Below are positions 1 to 10,360 of a stretch of DNA of 23,968 bases, piece after piece (positions within the stretch are counted from its first letter, which is position 1; every line of letters starts with the position of its first letter). The DNA is from Spirogloea muscicola. Lineage: Eukaryota; Streptophyta; Zygnematophyceae; Spirogloeales; Spirogloeaceae. Position numbers and translations under genes: made by a program. The stretch spans positions 420,617 through 444,584 of the forward strand of contig WELB01000034.1 in assembly GCA_009602725.1 (NCBI GenBank). The letters run 5' to 3'. The notes beneath the pieces are model-generated. The model was given only the letters and a program-made list of their open reading frames with translations, searched no databases and was not told the origin of the DNA.

Positions 1-1409
1 CCCCAACCCCCCTCCCTTCCTCCCCTTGCCCGCAGACATTTGAGCAGCGGTAGCTCCGCTGCGCAGGTCCTCCTTGATCGCATCGGGGGGAAGTGCCGGT
101 GTGCCGGTGGCCGCTGTGCTGGCCGCTGGCTAGAGGCTGGGCTAACTGCATCCCGCCACTTCGACCCCCAACAGTCCCTGTCCTTGGCTTGTCTGCGCTG
201 CTTTTTCTGGCGGCACAAGGCTTCAAGGCACAAGGGACCGCGCGGCATGCACAGGAGTCCGCCAAGTGGACGTGGTTTTGCATGCGCGCACATGCTCGCT
301 CTGACGCGCGCTTTATGGTAGGAGGCCGGCTAGCCTGGATACAAGGCCCCATCCTCCCTCCCTCCTCCACCCCTCCCTCTGCCTTCCTTCACCCCGCCCC
401 GTTCCCGTCTCTGCACTCCTCCTTTCCGATAACACTTGCGCCCATTTGCGCAGCAGCATTCACAGTGCGGTTGTAGCCGGGGAGGGGCTGGTGACACCGC
501 TCTCCCCGGCGGCAGCACCACCATGATTCATTTCCCTAGCCGCTTTCCACCTGGGCGACCTCCTCCCTGAACTCAGGGGGACGGGACTCGGCCCTGTAAA
601 GTGCATGGGCAAACAGTTCTGTGCTACACGGCTGTGTTCAGGCGACGGTGTGAGCAAAATATGGTACTCTACTAACAGCTCCTTTTTCCACAAAATACTT
701 CTCTGACACCTGTGGGCTGCATCATACTAGCTACACGGGCAACGCCCTGGGAACTGCTGTGACGCAGGTCTACTCTACCTCCAGTGATGCAATGGTCATA
801 TGCACCAGAAGACGATCTTGGTGGAGTACTTACTCCATGTGTACAGCAGTCATGACAATTCACTGGCCGCTTATGTACGCCCCTCCAGTAGAACTCTGCC
901 ACTTCCATTGCGTCAGCATTCACATATGACCAAAGTCGCTCAGCGATCCTCAGCAGCTGCCACTGGATGAGCAACCACTCCTGCTCTTGCAGTGTTCCCT
1001 GCGTCAATTCAACCTCCTTCTCACCGGCCGCCCTGCCAGCAACAAAGCTGGCTATCCTCACTCAATTATAAGCACATGTGCTTCATGCAGTAGCATCTAA
1101 GCAGACCACTCCTGCACATGTGCTTGGCTTTGACACGAGGCTAGCAGGAGAGTCAACTTGCTGAAGGGCTGACCTCATATGCCCATTCACAAGCTGTAAG
1201 CATGAACGCATTTCAATGATGCTGGCTGGCTAAGCCAGCATCTTGATGGGCTAGTGCAAGCTTATGCTCTAGCGCCTTATGCGCCCGCCTATTTGGTCTC
1301 TTCAGGCGGAGTGGAAATGGACCACAGCCGAAGTTTGTTGGCAATCGACTGTGATTACCATGGGCAATTGTCAGCTCGGGCTTCCCTTGACTGCTCACAT
1401 GTATAGTGT
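1..1409. other. Stretch without a firm gene
   Basis: No recognisable protein was found on either strand. The first 35 bases are a long pyrimidine tract ending in cccgcag, which looks like a strong 3' splice site on the plus strand. It could introduce a very short last exon at 36-53 (T-F-E-Q-R-stop if in phase 0) of a gene lying to the left, but nothing else supports this. Bases 340-430 are another pyrimidine-rich tract. The longest open frame is 672-1061 on the minus strand (129 codons). It carries a fairly hydrophilic helix-like stretch but matches no family I know, and it may be chance. Confidence 0.4.
1218..1242. repeat. Perfect 10-bp hairpin in the 3' flank of the epimerase gene
   Basis: gatgctggct (1218-1227) is exactly complementary to agccagcatc (1233-1242), with a 5-base loop. 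It lies about 170-190 bases beyond the minus-strand stop codon at 1410-1412, so it could be part of the 3' UTR. Its core (GCTGGC/GCCAGC) resembles the palindrome at the head of the dispersed repeat near 4146, so it may be a worn remnant of that element. Confidence 0.6.
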
Positions 1410-3617
1410 CTAGCCCTGCAGGACTTTGCTTGGATCGAGCTGCCCGCTGTAGTAGCTGGAGGGGACAGTCGACAGCTCTTGCCGGGCCTGCCAATGGTCA
1501 CCGGGCTTCAAAGTTATTGCATTCTCGACTGCAGCAGCCTCCACACACACCATCCGCTTGTACTCGTCGTCCCCAAAGTCCGACATGGATTTGGCCTTCT
1601 TCTCCCAGGGGTTCCAGACCACTGCAGATAACAGATAAGCCTTGCCAGATCACTAACAGTTCAATTCTCGCCACAACCAGCTAGTGTGTCATCAGGTGTC
1701 CATCACATTCCTGCTCATTCACTAATACAGATAAATAACATTACCTGCATCTGGTAAGCCCTCTTTCTTGACAACAAAGGTCTTCTTCTTGCTGTGGTCC
1801 ACAATCGCTACTTTGTTGGGGGTATTTAGGTATATTCTGTCAACCTGTGAAAGAGGCACTGGATGGAGGTTACTGCAAGACTTGCAGCCTTGGCGGCAAG
1901 AAAGCATCCGAAAGTATATTGCGGTGAAGGCACCCTGCTAAAGATTCCACACACAGAAGCAGAGATAGACGTAATCACCTCGGAATCAAAAGTGATGGCA
2001 TCCCCCTGGTCTGTCACTCGTTCCTTATTCTCCAGATTGTCCAGGTAATCCAAGGTCTCCAAACCCTCCACTCGGACCTCACTATGGCAAAGAGGAGGAA
2101 GCTGTAAGTTGAGGGCTGCAGGCTGATCAAAGATAGAGGCTATGCGATGCCTGTCCACAATTGCACCAAGTTGATGCAGAGCACAAGAGCTGATTTACCT
2201 GATGTCTGAGACTGAAAAGTAAGTGTGGAAAGCACATGTGAATGTCAGCGGCTTGCTGTCAACATTCTTCACATGAAGTGTCGAAGTAAGCTCCCCCAAG
2301 CTTGCAACAGTGACTTTCAGCCGGAGCTCATAGCTGCATCATAAGCTGGAATTATATAAGTCTGGAGTTTTGCCAAGGAGCAATATTCTCTGGAGCTCGG
2401 AGCACTTTCCTTGGTCACCTGCAGGATCATGAAAGAAAACAACTAAGACGCCAAACAAGAGAACTTACGCCACTTGGAGATATATAGAGCAACTTACCTG
2501 TGTGGCCAAAGCTTCAGGTCTTCTTCTGTGGGAACGTAGACAAGGGTGACAGTAGCAGCATCCGTACTGTCTTCTGATGTGTCCAATGACCAAATCCTGT
2601 TCCTAGCATAGCCATGCTGCTCCAGTGGGCCGAAACCACCAAACTGCCACAGTTGAAAGAGATAGACTAATCAAAAGATAGACCATCGCAACTGACTACC
2701 TGTCTTGGTCTCAGCAAATTGCAGCTGTGCTCTGTGCTCATCAGCTTAGTTTCAAGGCACTCTTGAGAGGTTGAAGACTAGCAGCTTTCCAATGTGGGCA
2801 AGGGCTGGAGAAAGCCAGCACACAAACAATCACACAAGGTCCAGAGGAGCCGGAATAGGTAACAGCCTCTAGCAGTGAGGCAATGTAATTAGCTGCAACC
2901 AGGAATTGACTGTTGCACCAACTCATGGCAGCGGAAATTGAACAATTGGATACCTGAGGGAAGCAGATAGGGATCCCACCACGTATGGCTTTGGGAGGCC
3001 TAAACACAGCCTGCGCAGGCATAATGTATCATGAATCCTTGTTAGATAACCGGTGACGCTCTGGTGGTGGTGTCTCACATTGCACAACTGGTCTCATTGT
3101 TGTACAACAGGAGACAAAGACTAAGCTATCACTTCAATCTGCGACATGATTGGCCTCTATTCAGTCGCCACGAGTCGAGCTGCAGGTCAAGAATTACCCA
3201 TGCAGCAGATGTTTTGGGTGCTTAGTGATGTACAACCTTGCTGCTGACAAAGAGGTGTTCCTCGCCCTTCTCGTTCTTCCAGGAAGTCACGTGACCACCA
3301 TGCAAGTACACCTGGCACCAGCCGCTAGATGACGACGGTCAGCTTCACCTTGTAGGTCCACCGGAGACGGCGTACCGTCTCCGGAACCGACAGCTTTGGC
3401 CCAATTAACAGCGTCAAGCTAGAGATCCTCGTGATCAGCCGTCTGCCTGAGCACCTAAGCTGCTAAGGGAAGTTATGGGATTATCGAATGTAGGTAGCCA
3501 AAGAGGTCAGTGGCCTATAACGGAGCTGCGCACCTCGGCGGTGCTGCCCCGGGGCTCGCGCAGGACCACCTTCTCCAGGCCCGACGCGTCGTCCTTGAGC
3601 ACCTGGTACGCCGGCAT
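1410..3617 (-). CDS. Glucose-6-phosphate 1-epimerase-like protein (aldose 1-epimerase fold), 8 exons
   Basis: Interconverts the alpha and beta anomers of hexose 6-phosphates, by family (YeaD/YMR099C-type D-hexose-6-phosphate mutarotases; plant apospory-associated protein C-like). Inferred exons, 5' to 3': 3534-3617, 3237-3311, 2954-3010, 2498-2643, 2199-2333, 1979-2081, 1745-1844, 1410-1621. All introns are GT-AG and all phases close, giving 303 residues, the usual family length. Diagnostic stretches are VYLHGGHVTSWKNEKGEE in exon 2, RPPKAIRGGIPICFPQ in exon 3 (the Arg-rich phosphate-binding motif), FGGFGPLEQHGYAR in exon 4, AFHTYFSVSDIS in exon 5 and VVWNPWEKK in exon 8. His157 and Glu261 (in VCVEAAAV) occupy the positions of the catalytic His/Glu pair. 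No transit peptide is evident in the short N-terminus, so a cytosolic location is likely. The start is the first ATG of exon 1, inside a GC-rich island. The family call is firm; the exact sugar substrate is inferred. Confidence 0.93.
3361..3384. repeat. Perfect 10-bp inverted repeat in epimerase intron 1
   Basis: ccggagacgg (3361-3370) pairs exactly with ccgtctccgg (3375-3384) around a 4-base cgta loop. It sits about 50 bases upstream of the intron 1 acceptor (intron 3312-3533). No coding role is seen. It could be a chance GC-rich hairpin, an intronic structure, or the tip of a small inverted-repeat element. Confidence 0.7.
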
Positions 3618-4100
3618 CGTGACCGGCGGCCCGCCCGCCCGCCCCCCGGCGGCTCGCCGCCAGCGCCGCGCTCGGCGGAGCCTCCCTGTCCTCTCCGCTG
3701 CGACCGCCGCGGCTCNCGGCGGCGGCTGCGGCGGCAGCGGCGCGCGAGTGCCGGAGGCTCAGGACTGCGACCCGGCCGGACGGGAGGGAGGGGGCATTAA
3801 CGGCAGTCGTGAAGTTCGCGCTCCGCCCGTTAGTTGTTCGTCCCCAGACGGCCCGGCCGGTTGCAGCGCGGCGTGGGAGCCATGGTCACGACCGCTACCG
3901 CGCCTTTCGGCCCTTCGCGGTATGCATTACCGCACTTTATTTATCATTGGGTTTGCAGCAGCTCCCAGGCACTTGCGATACACCAGCGTACTGGCAGACG
4001 TGGTGACTGCAGATTGCGTCGACTCTGCCGACCCCGCAAAGTCGGCGACGCTCGCCGGGCACGCGGTCGCTTTGGCGGCTCGGAGTAATTAGCGCACGTA
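3618..4100. promoter_or_regulatory. GC-rich 5' region of the epimerase gene
   Basis: The bases just upstream of the epimerase ATG are extremely G+C and CpG rich up to about 3900. They contain runs such as cccgcccgcccgcccc and one undetermined base at 3717. The same compositional peak marks the 5' ends of PRMT5 and TWINKLE in this window, so this is probably the promoter and 5' UTR of the minus-strand gene. I see no convincing TATA box or divergent coding exon. The overlapping long open frames here are what unbiased GC-rich sequence gives. Confidence 0.5.
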
Positions 4101-4125
4101 CGCTGACCAAGAAAGAAAACGAAAA

Positions 4126-4413
4126 TGCGCGCCCATAGAGAAGAGGGGCTGGCAAAGCCAGCCCAAAAAAGAATGGACAATGTCCAAAGCCAAAGAAAGA
4201 GGAGCCGGAGAAACTACAAAACACTGCAGAACACAGAAACGATGCAGAGGAAAGCTCAGTACCCACGAGTGAGCAACATCAGGTCTGAGTAGCTCGCTGC
4301 AGGGAAAGAGGCACTCCGCCGAGACCCAGAGGCGGCGGCCATAGCACGGCCTGCGCGCGTATGGACGGCGTGGGCAAGGGAGCGTTGAAGCGATACGGCC
4401 AGGCGCATGCGGA
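4126..4413 (+). repeat. Dispersed repeat, copy A
   Basis: About 290 bases, defined by comparison with the inverted copy at 5051-5346. Both start with gcgccc or cgccc and a short A/G-rich spacer. Next comes a GGGCTGGC-AAA-GCCAGCCC palindrome (4146-4164 here), then a conserved agaatggaca tract. A purine-rich middle follows, then gagtgagcaac, then gaggcactccgccgagaccc and a GC-rich tail ending near gcgcatgcgg. The tail matches copy B closely and the middle is more diverged. No target-site duplication, tRNA-like box or long protein is evident, so class (SINE, MITE or other) is undecided. Boundaries are good to about 15 bases. Confidence 0.75.
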
Positions 4414-4432
4414 AGAAAGAGAGAAAGGGCTC

Positions 4433-4893
4433 GCCCTATGAGGATAGGGGCTGGAAAAGCCAGCCCAAAACAGAAGGAACAGAGTATGAGAAGAGGGCCA
4501 GGAGAAGCTCTAAGAAAAAGTAGCAAGCGCGGCCAGATTAACTGGTGGCTGGGAAAGGCCTGCCCAAAAGAATGGACAAGGTCTGAAGGTGTCGGAGTGC
4601 TAAGGACTGAGACAGCAGTAAGCGAACTCTCAGTAACCTCTCGTCAGTAGATGCAAATCTGAATAGCTAGCAGGCGGAAAGACGTCGCAAAACAAGAAAA
4701 GCAAGCACAACAAGAAACGAAGCAGCTACGTATTACTCACTAACCCCTGCTAAGCAGCCTCAGGTCAGAGAAGCTAGGCTCCTGGAAGTGGGTCCCCTGG
4801 CCAGAGCCAGAGGCAGCAGCGAGGGCTCTGCCGGCACGCAGGTGGAGCGCGCGGGGCATAGACTTCTGCAGCGAGACGGCCAAGCGCATCCGG
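4433..4893 (+). repeat. Dispersed repeat, partial copy C followed by diverged copy D
   Basis: A second head unit (gggctcgccc, then GGCTGGAAAAGCCAGCC at 4449-4465, then cagaagga) begins directly after copy A. A third head begins near 4549 (ggctgggaaaggcctgccc, then aaagaatggacaa). Farther on are matches to the middle (atgcaaatctgaatagct near 4650, gcagcctcaggtcagagaag near 4755) and to the tail (gccagaggcagcagc near 4806, gcgagacggccaagcgcat near 4871). The simplest reading is a truncated copy C followed by a diverged, near full-length copy D, in the same orientation as copy A. Confidence 0.6.
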
Positions 4894-5050
4894 TACCCTC
4901 CAGGCGATGCCTTCGCGGCCCTGGCCATTGACGTTCACGGGGCCTTCGGCAGTGGCTGGCTGGATCCCTCCAGCGGCTTGCCCGGCGGGCCATCGAGCGG
5001 CGGCCGGGTTCGCCAGGCTTCAATGCTGCCGGCTCCCTCGCTCAGGTCTT

Positions 5051-5346
5051 TCGAATGAGACTGGCGGTCTCGCTCCAGCGCTCTCAGGCTCATGCGGTCC
5101 ACACGCGCTGGCCGCGCTATGGCTGCTGCCTCAGGGTCTCGGCAGAGTGCCGCTTTTCCTGCTTCGAGTTATTCTGATTTGCTGTTGCTCACTCGTCGTT
5201 AATGAGCATCCATCTGCATCATTTCGTGTCTTGGAGTGTACTTTTGTCTTTCCTGGCTCTGTTTTGTGGCCTTTTGAGGCCTGCGGACAATGTCCATTCT
5301 TTTCTGGGCTGGCTTTGCTAGCCCCTCTTTTTCTCTGGGCGAGCCC
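5051..5346 (-). repeat. Dispersed repeat, copy B (inverted relative to A)
   Basis: Read on the minus strand, this stretch repeats copy A end to end: gggctcgccc, the head palindrome (ggggctagcaaagccagccc, one mismatch in the stem), agaaaagaatggacattgtcc, gacgagtgagcaacag, ggcactctgccgagaccc, then the GC-rich tail. Copies A and B therefore form an imperfect inverted pair of about 300 bases separated by about 640 bases that hold copies C/D. It overlaps a 209-codon open frame on the plus strand (4907-5536). That frame is not conserved against copy A, so I do not call it a gene. Confidence 0.75.
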
Positions 5347-6704
5347 TCCCCCCCCCCCGGGTGCGCGTCAGGCCAGGCCACTGGCCTCCATCAAACGGAG
5401 GCGATGGCTGCAACATCCCAGTGCAGGCTATTATAGCTACTCTTCCTCCTTGTCAGCCGGATCACATTTGCCTATGTGCTCTTACACAGTGGAAGCTTCG
5501 TGGTCGTGGAAGGGTACCCAAAGGAGTGCAGAGTGAGCCCACACGCCATCCCTTATGAGTGTGGCCCCTGGTGAATAACGGATTATATAGTCCATCAGCT
5601 GTTGTCTCCATCCTGCTTCTAGCTGGCCGTCTTTGCCACAATACTTTCACATGCTGATGTCTGGGCCTAGCCAGTTGTGCCTGCATCACCGAAACGCGCC
5701 GTTGTGGGGTTCCCTGCGCAGCCCCATTCAATGAATCGGTCACCCATTTCCGTCATTCTCTACAGTAAGCCAGCCACAGTGACCCCGCAGACTGTCGGGC
5801 GTTCACATAGTGACGAGCAATAGCAAGGTCGCAACAGCACTTCACGTACACAAGCAAAAGCTCCGCACCCGGTGGATCTTTCACAAGCCACAGCAGTCTA
5901 ACGTAAAGGATGTGTAGTGCTCGCAAAAGACAGCTGCAAGGCCTAGGAGCCAGCTATGACAAAATGACAAAAGCCTGCAAGACAGCCTCGGCAGTCAATG
6001 GGCCGATGTATTGCAGCAGTCCCTGCTTTGAAGTAGAAAACAGGCAGAGAGCCCTTGCACACAATAGCCTCTGCAAGTCAACCTAGACTCTCCTAACGTC
6101 CACTACCTCTTGGATTCCAGACTAGATCGACACGTAGAAGCTACAAGGTACCTTTAAAAAGCTGCAAGACACCTATTAAAAGCTACATCCCAGGAGGCTC
6201 CAGAGAACGAAACCTCTTCCGTGGCCGCGGCTATGAATGGCAACAACAAGCGCTTGTCAAAAAGGCACCGCGAAAGGGGGATGCCAGGACACGCACCTGA
6301 ACAGAGCGGGCAGCTCTATTAGACAATGACTGAGAGATACATTCAGCAGCTTAGGAGGGGTAAAGGTGCGCCCTCAACAAAGCCTGGCATGCAGAACACG
6401 TCTTATACATGCAGATTGAAGGCACATGCCTGCACACAACTTGAGAAAGATTAGTCCCCCTCGTGCTGCTGGCATTGTATCAACCTGAATCTTTACATAC
6501 AGTGGTGGACTGACCTGCCCAAACTCCCTCGGGGAAGCTTGGACACGTCTGCATGGCGACTTGAGGTGCCTTCCACCCAACAAAAGTGCGATCCGCTTTA
6601 GCCCAGGGTTCCACTGTTGTCACACCCGGGCTTGCATCTCAGCTAACATCGGCAAAGAGTAAAAGAGAAATGAATGAAAGAATACAGAGGAAGCGGGGCC
6701 AAGC
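5347..6704. other. Intergenic stretch, no gene seen
   Basis: No homologous protein was found on either strand. A short C-run lies at 5348-5359. A small tandem repeat of two 21-base units occurs at 6139-6180 (agctacaaggtacctttaaaa, then agctgcaagacacctattaaa). Its agctgcaag core recurs loosely nearby around 5930. The right end (about 6490-6704) is probably the 3' UTR of the O-fucosyltransferase-like gene. Confidence 0.5.
6493..6497 (-). terminator. Candidate UGUAA poly(A) signal for the O-fucosyltransferase-like gene
   Basis: ttaca on the plus strand reads TGTAA on the minus strand, about 208 bases beyond the stop codon at 6705-6707. UGUAA is the usual polyadenylation signal in chlorophyte algae. 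A pentamer is expected often by chance, so this is a candidate only. Confidence 0.35.
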
Positions 6705-9317
6705 TTAATCTGCGTAGTCCTGCTCAGGAATCTCCTCAAACTCCGGCATGGTAATGTTATGGCGGTGGTAGCCTGCGCACAATATGCCGTCCATGCACGA
6801 CCACGTGCCCATGGCTTTGCGCATGCGGTCGATGTGCGTCGAGAATGTGGACTCCCCAGCCGAGAGGAACACCTTGGACATGGAGCAGATCAGCTTCTCC
6901 AGCGACATGACGGCAAAGCGATCGCTGCTCATGTTCCCCGCGTTCCAGCCCCACCTTTCTGCCCACTGCAATTTCCGGCCCTCTGCCCGAGAGAAACTGC
7001 ACAAGGAGCCAGAGAGGATGCTCCAAAGGCAAGACAAGAAAGTGCAAGGTTGCAGCAGCAGGCACTTAATTGCTTATTGGCAACAAAGTTGAATTGCTTT
7101 CTTGGCAGGCAGCAACTCTGGGAGATCCGAGCAATATTTACTATGTTAAAGTGATAATGGAGGGAGCAATATCTGAGGGAGCCTCCGGACCTGTCAGGCA
7201 GGGTGAGGAGCGTGACCGGCCGCCGCTCTCGGCCGCGAGGCCTGCCCAGGAGCTTCTTCAGCAGCTGCATCTCAAGCTCGTGCCCGTTGTTGGCGACAAA
7301 GACCAGGCTTGCGTTGGCCTTGTCGCACACTTTGAGGAGGCAGTAGGCCACATCTGAGACGGGCCAGAAGCACTCAAGCGGGTAGATGCACTGCCGCCAG
7401 TATTTGTACTTGTCACCCCTCCTTAGGTGCAGCGCCACAAAGTTGGCGCCTTCCCGACCAAACATGCGCTTAAATTGCACTTCAGCTCTTCATGAAGAAC
7501 AAGCCACGGGATCTGGAGGCTAAGCTGGTGCTAATTGACAGGAACCCAGTGCATAGTTATGATGTTGCAATCCTTGCATAAGACTAAGAACTGGAGGTCA
7601 TGGCAGTGATAAATGTCTTGTACCTGCAAAAGTCTTCACAAAGCCTTCTGCTGCAGAGGTGATTGAAGAGTGAGGTAGGAATGGGAGGCTACAATTTCTG
7701 CGGATTGGGCCAAACGGCTTATTGTAAGCAAATGGCGCCCCGTGGAGGTACTCGCCATATATGTCGCCAAAGGTGATTAGTTTGCCGGTGAATTTGGGGA
7801 GGACGTCCATGATAGTCCAGATATATGAGCGACCTGACATTGCAAGAGTAGAGTACTTGTCGGACGATAATCAGGTGTAAGGCTTGGCGCTGATAATGCA
7901 GTCCTTGATCTTTTGTGCTGAGAAATGTCTCCTCCATGACAAGCATGGCTTGGCAAGGGACACAGTCATTGATTCGACTAACACCGTAGCGATTTGAGTA
8001 CAAGCTTAGGGTCACAGAAGGAGTAGGCTAGTACACCTGGGAAGCCCTCATAAGTGGCCTTCTTTGGCCAGATGATATCTGGTCGGTCCTGTTTGGTCGT
8101 CTCAGGCAACTCCACGCAATACTTCTTCTGCGAACGAAGACACGTTAATAGAAGTTAACAGCTCAAATTGAGCCTTGAAGTTGCTCTGGAGTGCAGAGTC
8201 GTTGTACTAGGACCTACATTGTCGGCCCATATTCCGACTGAAACAGGCAACACTGATGCTGCTGAGGGGAGTTGACAGCTTTGTGCCTGGATAGAGCCTT
8301 TTGCACCTTCCAGCACACAGTCTCGTCAATCACGGCCTTGTCATCGGGCCTCGGGTATCGCTTCTGCAGCTCACAGCAGCATGACAACGTGTTCAGAAGA
8401 AGGAAGCGAAGTTGCTCAGCTCCGCAAGGGGCCTCACGATTGCAGCCCCTAAAGAAATTGCCATGCATTCAGGCAGCAACTCTAAGTGACTTACCTTGTA
8501 TTCCCGGAGAGAGATGACAGTATTGTTACCAAAGCACCGCTGAGCATTGTCCAAGTCAAAGAAGTACTCCCAGTCCCAGTCGTACCGCTTCTCCCTCTTG
8601 AATGTGTGCCTGAGCAGAACGCAGCTAAGCGCTCATGAGCAGATAAGAGTCTGCATGAAATGCCAAGCAGCAAGCATCACAGGTAAGGCCCTCGCTCGTC
8701 GGCTAAGCGAGTTGACCGACCTGGAGACAACGAGCGTCCTGTTGAGCAGGCCGGCCATGAGCAGGTAGTTCTCCATGCAGATCTGCTGGTTGCTTTGCTC
8801 CCCATACAGACACACCGCCAGCAGGTACTTCTCTGGCTGCAGCACACGTACGGATGGAGGCGGGGCCAGTCAGAAGGCTCCGCCAAAACCTCCATGCAAT
8901 GAATGGCTGCCAGGCGCATCATGCTGTACTATCCACGGTCTGCGTGCTGCCGTCCAGCCCACACCAGAACGTTGGCTTAACACAGCATTGTTCGGTTGCC
9001 TGGGCTGAGCAAGCCGTCTACGGCAGTCGTGAGATGGGGGAGTGGACTGACCTGGGGCACCCAGTTGTAGAGCTCGGAGTCAACGGGGTCCCACTCTGTA
9101 CCTGCAGCATGAGTCGAGACCAGCAGAGCTTCACAACGACGAGATGGCCCCTCAGCCTGTCAGCCGCACAAGAGAAGGCAGCCATTGCTGCACAGCAACT
9201 CTAAGAGGTCACAGTGACCTGTGCAGTTCAGGCGGGGTGGCTTGCGGTGCCGCTTCAGCACGCGCCGGGTGTTTGCCTCGACCACGGGCGACAGCCTCAG
9301 CATGTTGGGGTGCTTCT
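6705..9317 (-). CDS. O-fucosyltransferase-family protein (PF10250-like), 9 exons, 5' end missing
   Basis: Predicted GDP-fucose-dependent glycosyltransferase, probably Golgi or ER lumenal by family. Exons 5' to 3': 9219-9317, 9052-9101, 8721-8836, 8495-8609, 8307-8363, 8037-8127, 7624-7833, 7191-7479, 6705-6996. All introns are GT-AG with matching phases, giving about 440 codons. Key stretches are the N-terminal YLLAVCLYGEQSNQQICMEN (nucleotide-sugar enzymes of this family have a G-x-x-NQ motif here), NFVALHLRRGDKYKYW (the HxRRxD-type GDP-fucose binding motif) and SLVFVANNGHE. The C-terminus has AGESTFSTHIDRMRKAMGTW, matching the family's STF-x-x-x-I-x-R-x-R-x-x-x-GT motif. Exon 9219-9317 begins in phase 1, so an upstream exon with the ATG and the expected signal anchor is missing. 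It may lie at 9330-10018 or in the gap 10019-10326. A hydrophobic open stretch (VAAAALLLGACGG) abuts the gap on this strand but does not splice in phase directly. The acceptor substrate cannot be told. Confidence 0.85.
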
Positions 9318-10360
9318 CTGCAAGCTCAGAGCAAATAGTGCTACATGACCGCCTAGCCGCCACAGCACAGCACAACCAATGCTGAGAGCAGCTCCACTGC
9401 GCTATCTGTATGCAGTCCCAGGATCTGCAGTGTCCTTAGGACGCCTTGTGTATCGTCCTAAAAGCTATTCGTCGTAAGCGCTACACTAAGTGGGTCTGCC
9501 ATGCAGCAGGCCTTTCTGGAAGCCCAAGATCAGGGGCCAGAGGCAGACCGGCAAGGCTCCGACTCGGGCTGCGCTGCGGCCACCGCGGCTCCAAAACGGG
9601 CTTCACTCGACGACCACCGGCAGCGACTGGCGAGGGTGCTGGGCGCGCCCCAGACCTGCCGCAGGGGGGACAGGGGTATCAGCTGCCGCGGAAGCGCCCC
9701 GCAAGAGTGCGGCCTTGCCGATTCGGACCCTTGTCCTCCGCTTCACGGGTAGGAGCGTAAGAGTAACAGCGCCTGGATTCGTTGCACCTGCCGCCGCCGG
9801 GGGCCGCGTCGGACCGGATGGACGGCCATGGCGGCGTGGGAGCCTGGAAACGCACGCACGAGAGCGCCGCCAGAGAGTCAGTGTCAGCGTCAGGCGGCGG
9901 GGGGCGGGGGGGCAAGGCAGCGCAGCGCCTGCCGGCTCTCGGTGGGTAAGCCGGTGGCTCACGGCGTCGACGGCGGCGCCGCCGCAGGCGCCCAGCAGCA
10001 GCGCCGCCGCCGCCACCGNNNNNNNNNNNNNNNNNNNNNNNNNNNNNNNNNNNNNNNNNNNNNNNNNNNNNNNNNNNNNNNNNNNNNNNNNNNNNNNNNN
10101 NNNNNNNNNNNNNNNNNNNNNNNNNNNNNNNNNNNNNNNNNNNNNNNNNNNNNNNNNNNNNNNNNNNNNNNNNNNNNNNNNNNNNNNNNNNNNNNNNNNN
10201 NNNNNNNNNNNNNNNNNNNNNNNNNNNNNNNNNNNNNNNNNNNNNNNNNNNNNNNNNNNNNNNNNNNNNNNNNNNNNNNNNNNNNNNNNNNNNNNNNNNN
10301 NNNNNNNNNNNNNNNNNNNNNNNNNNAGCCCCGCGCGAGGGCGAGAGCGCGGCGGCCGCC
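9318..10360. promoter_or_regulatory. Divergent GC-rich promoter region between the O-fucosyltransferase-like gene and PRMT5
   Basis: The two flanking genes point away from each other, so this kilobase should hold both promoters, the PRMT5 5' UTR and the missing first exon(s) of the fucosyltransferase gene. Composition climbs from near 50% G+C at 9400 to extreme CpG richness after about 9550. The long open frames that run through here on both strands are artefacts of high GC and of the undetermined bases. No TATA box was identified. Confidence 0.5.
10019..10326. other. Assembly gap of 308 undetermined bases
   Basis: A run of n within the GC-rich divergent promoter region, flanked by GCC/GGC-rich sequence that often defeats sequencing. 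Its true size may differ from 308. Confidence 0.99.

Noticed and set aside
4089-4526. 145-codon minus-strand open frame over repeat copies A and C
   Set aside because: The equivalent frame in copy B is broken by stops, and the reading follows from nucleotide similarity of the repeats. No protein family is recognised.
4907-5536. 209-codon plus-strand open frame across repeat copy B
   Set aside because: It lies in GC-rich repeat sequence, the frame is not conserved in copy A, and no domain is recognisable.
7719-8015. Open frame in the O-fucosyltransferase-like gene region between exons 8037-8127 and 7624-7833
   Set aside because: The conserved protein continues directly from GFP to GRSYIW by a phase-compatible GT-AG splice, so most of this frame is intron and the rest is in the wrong frame.
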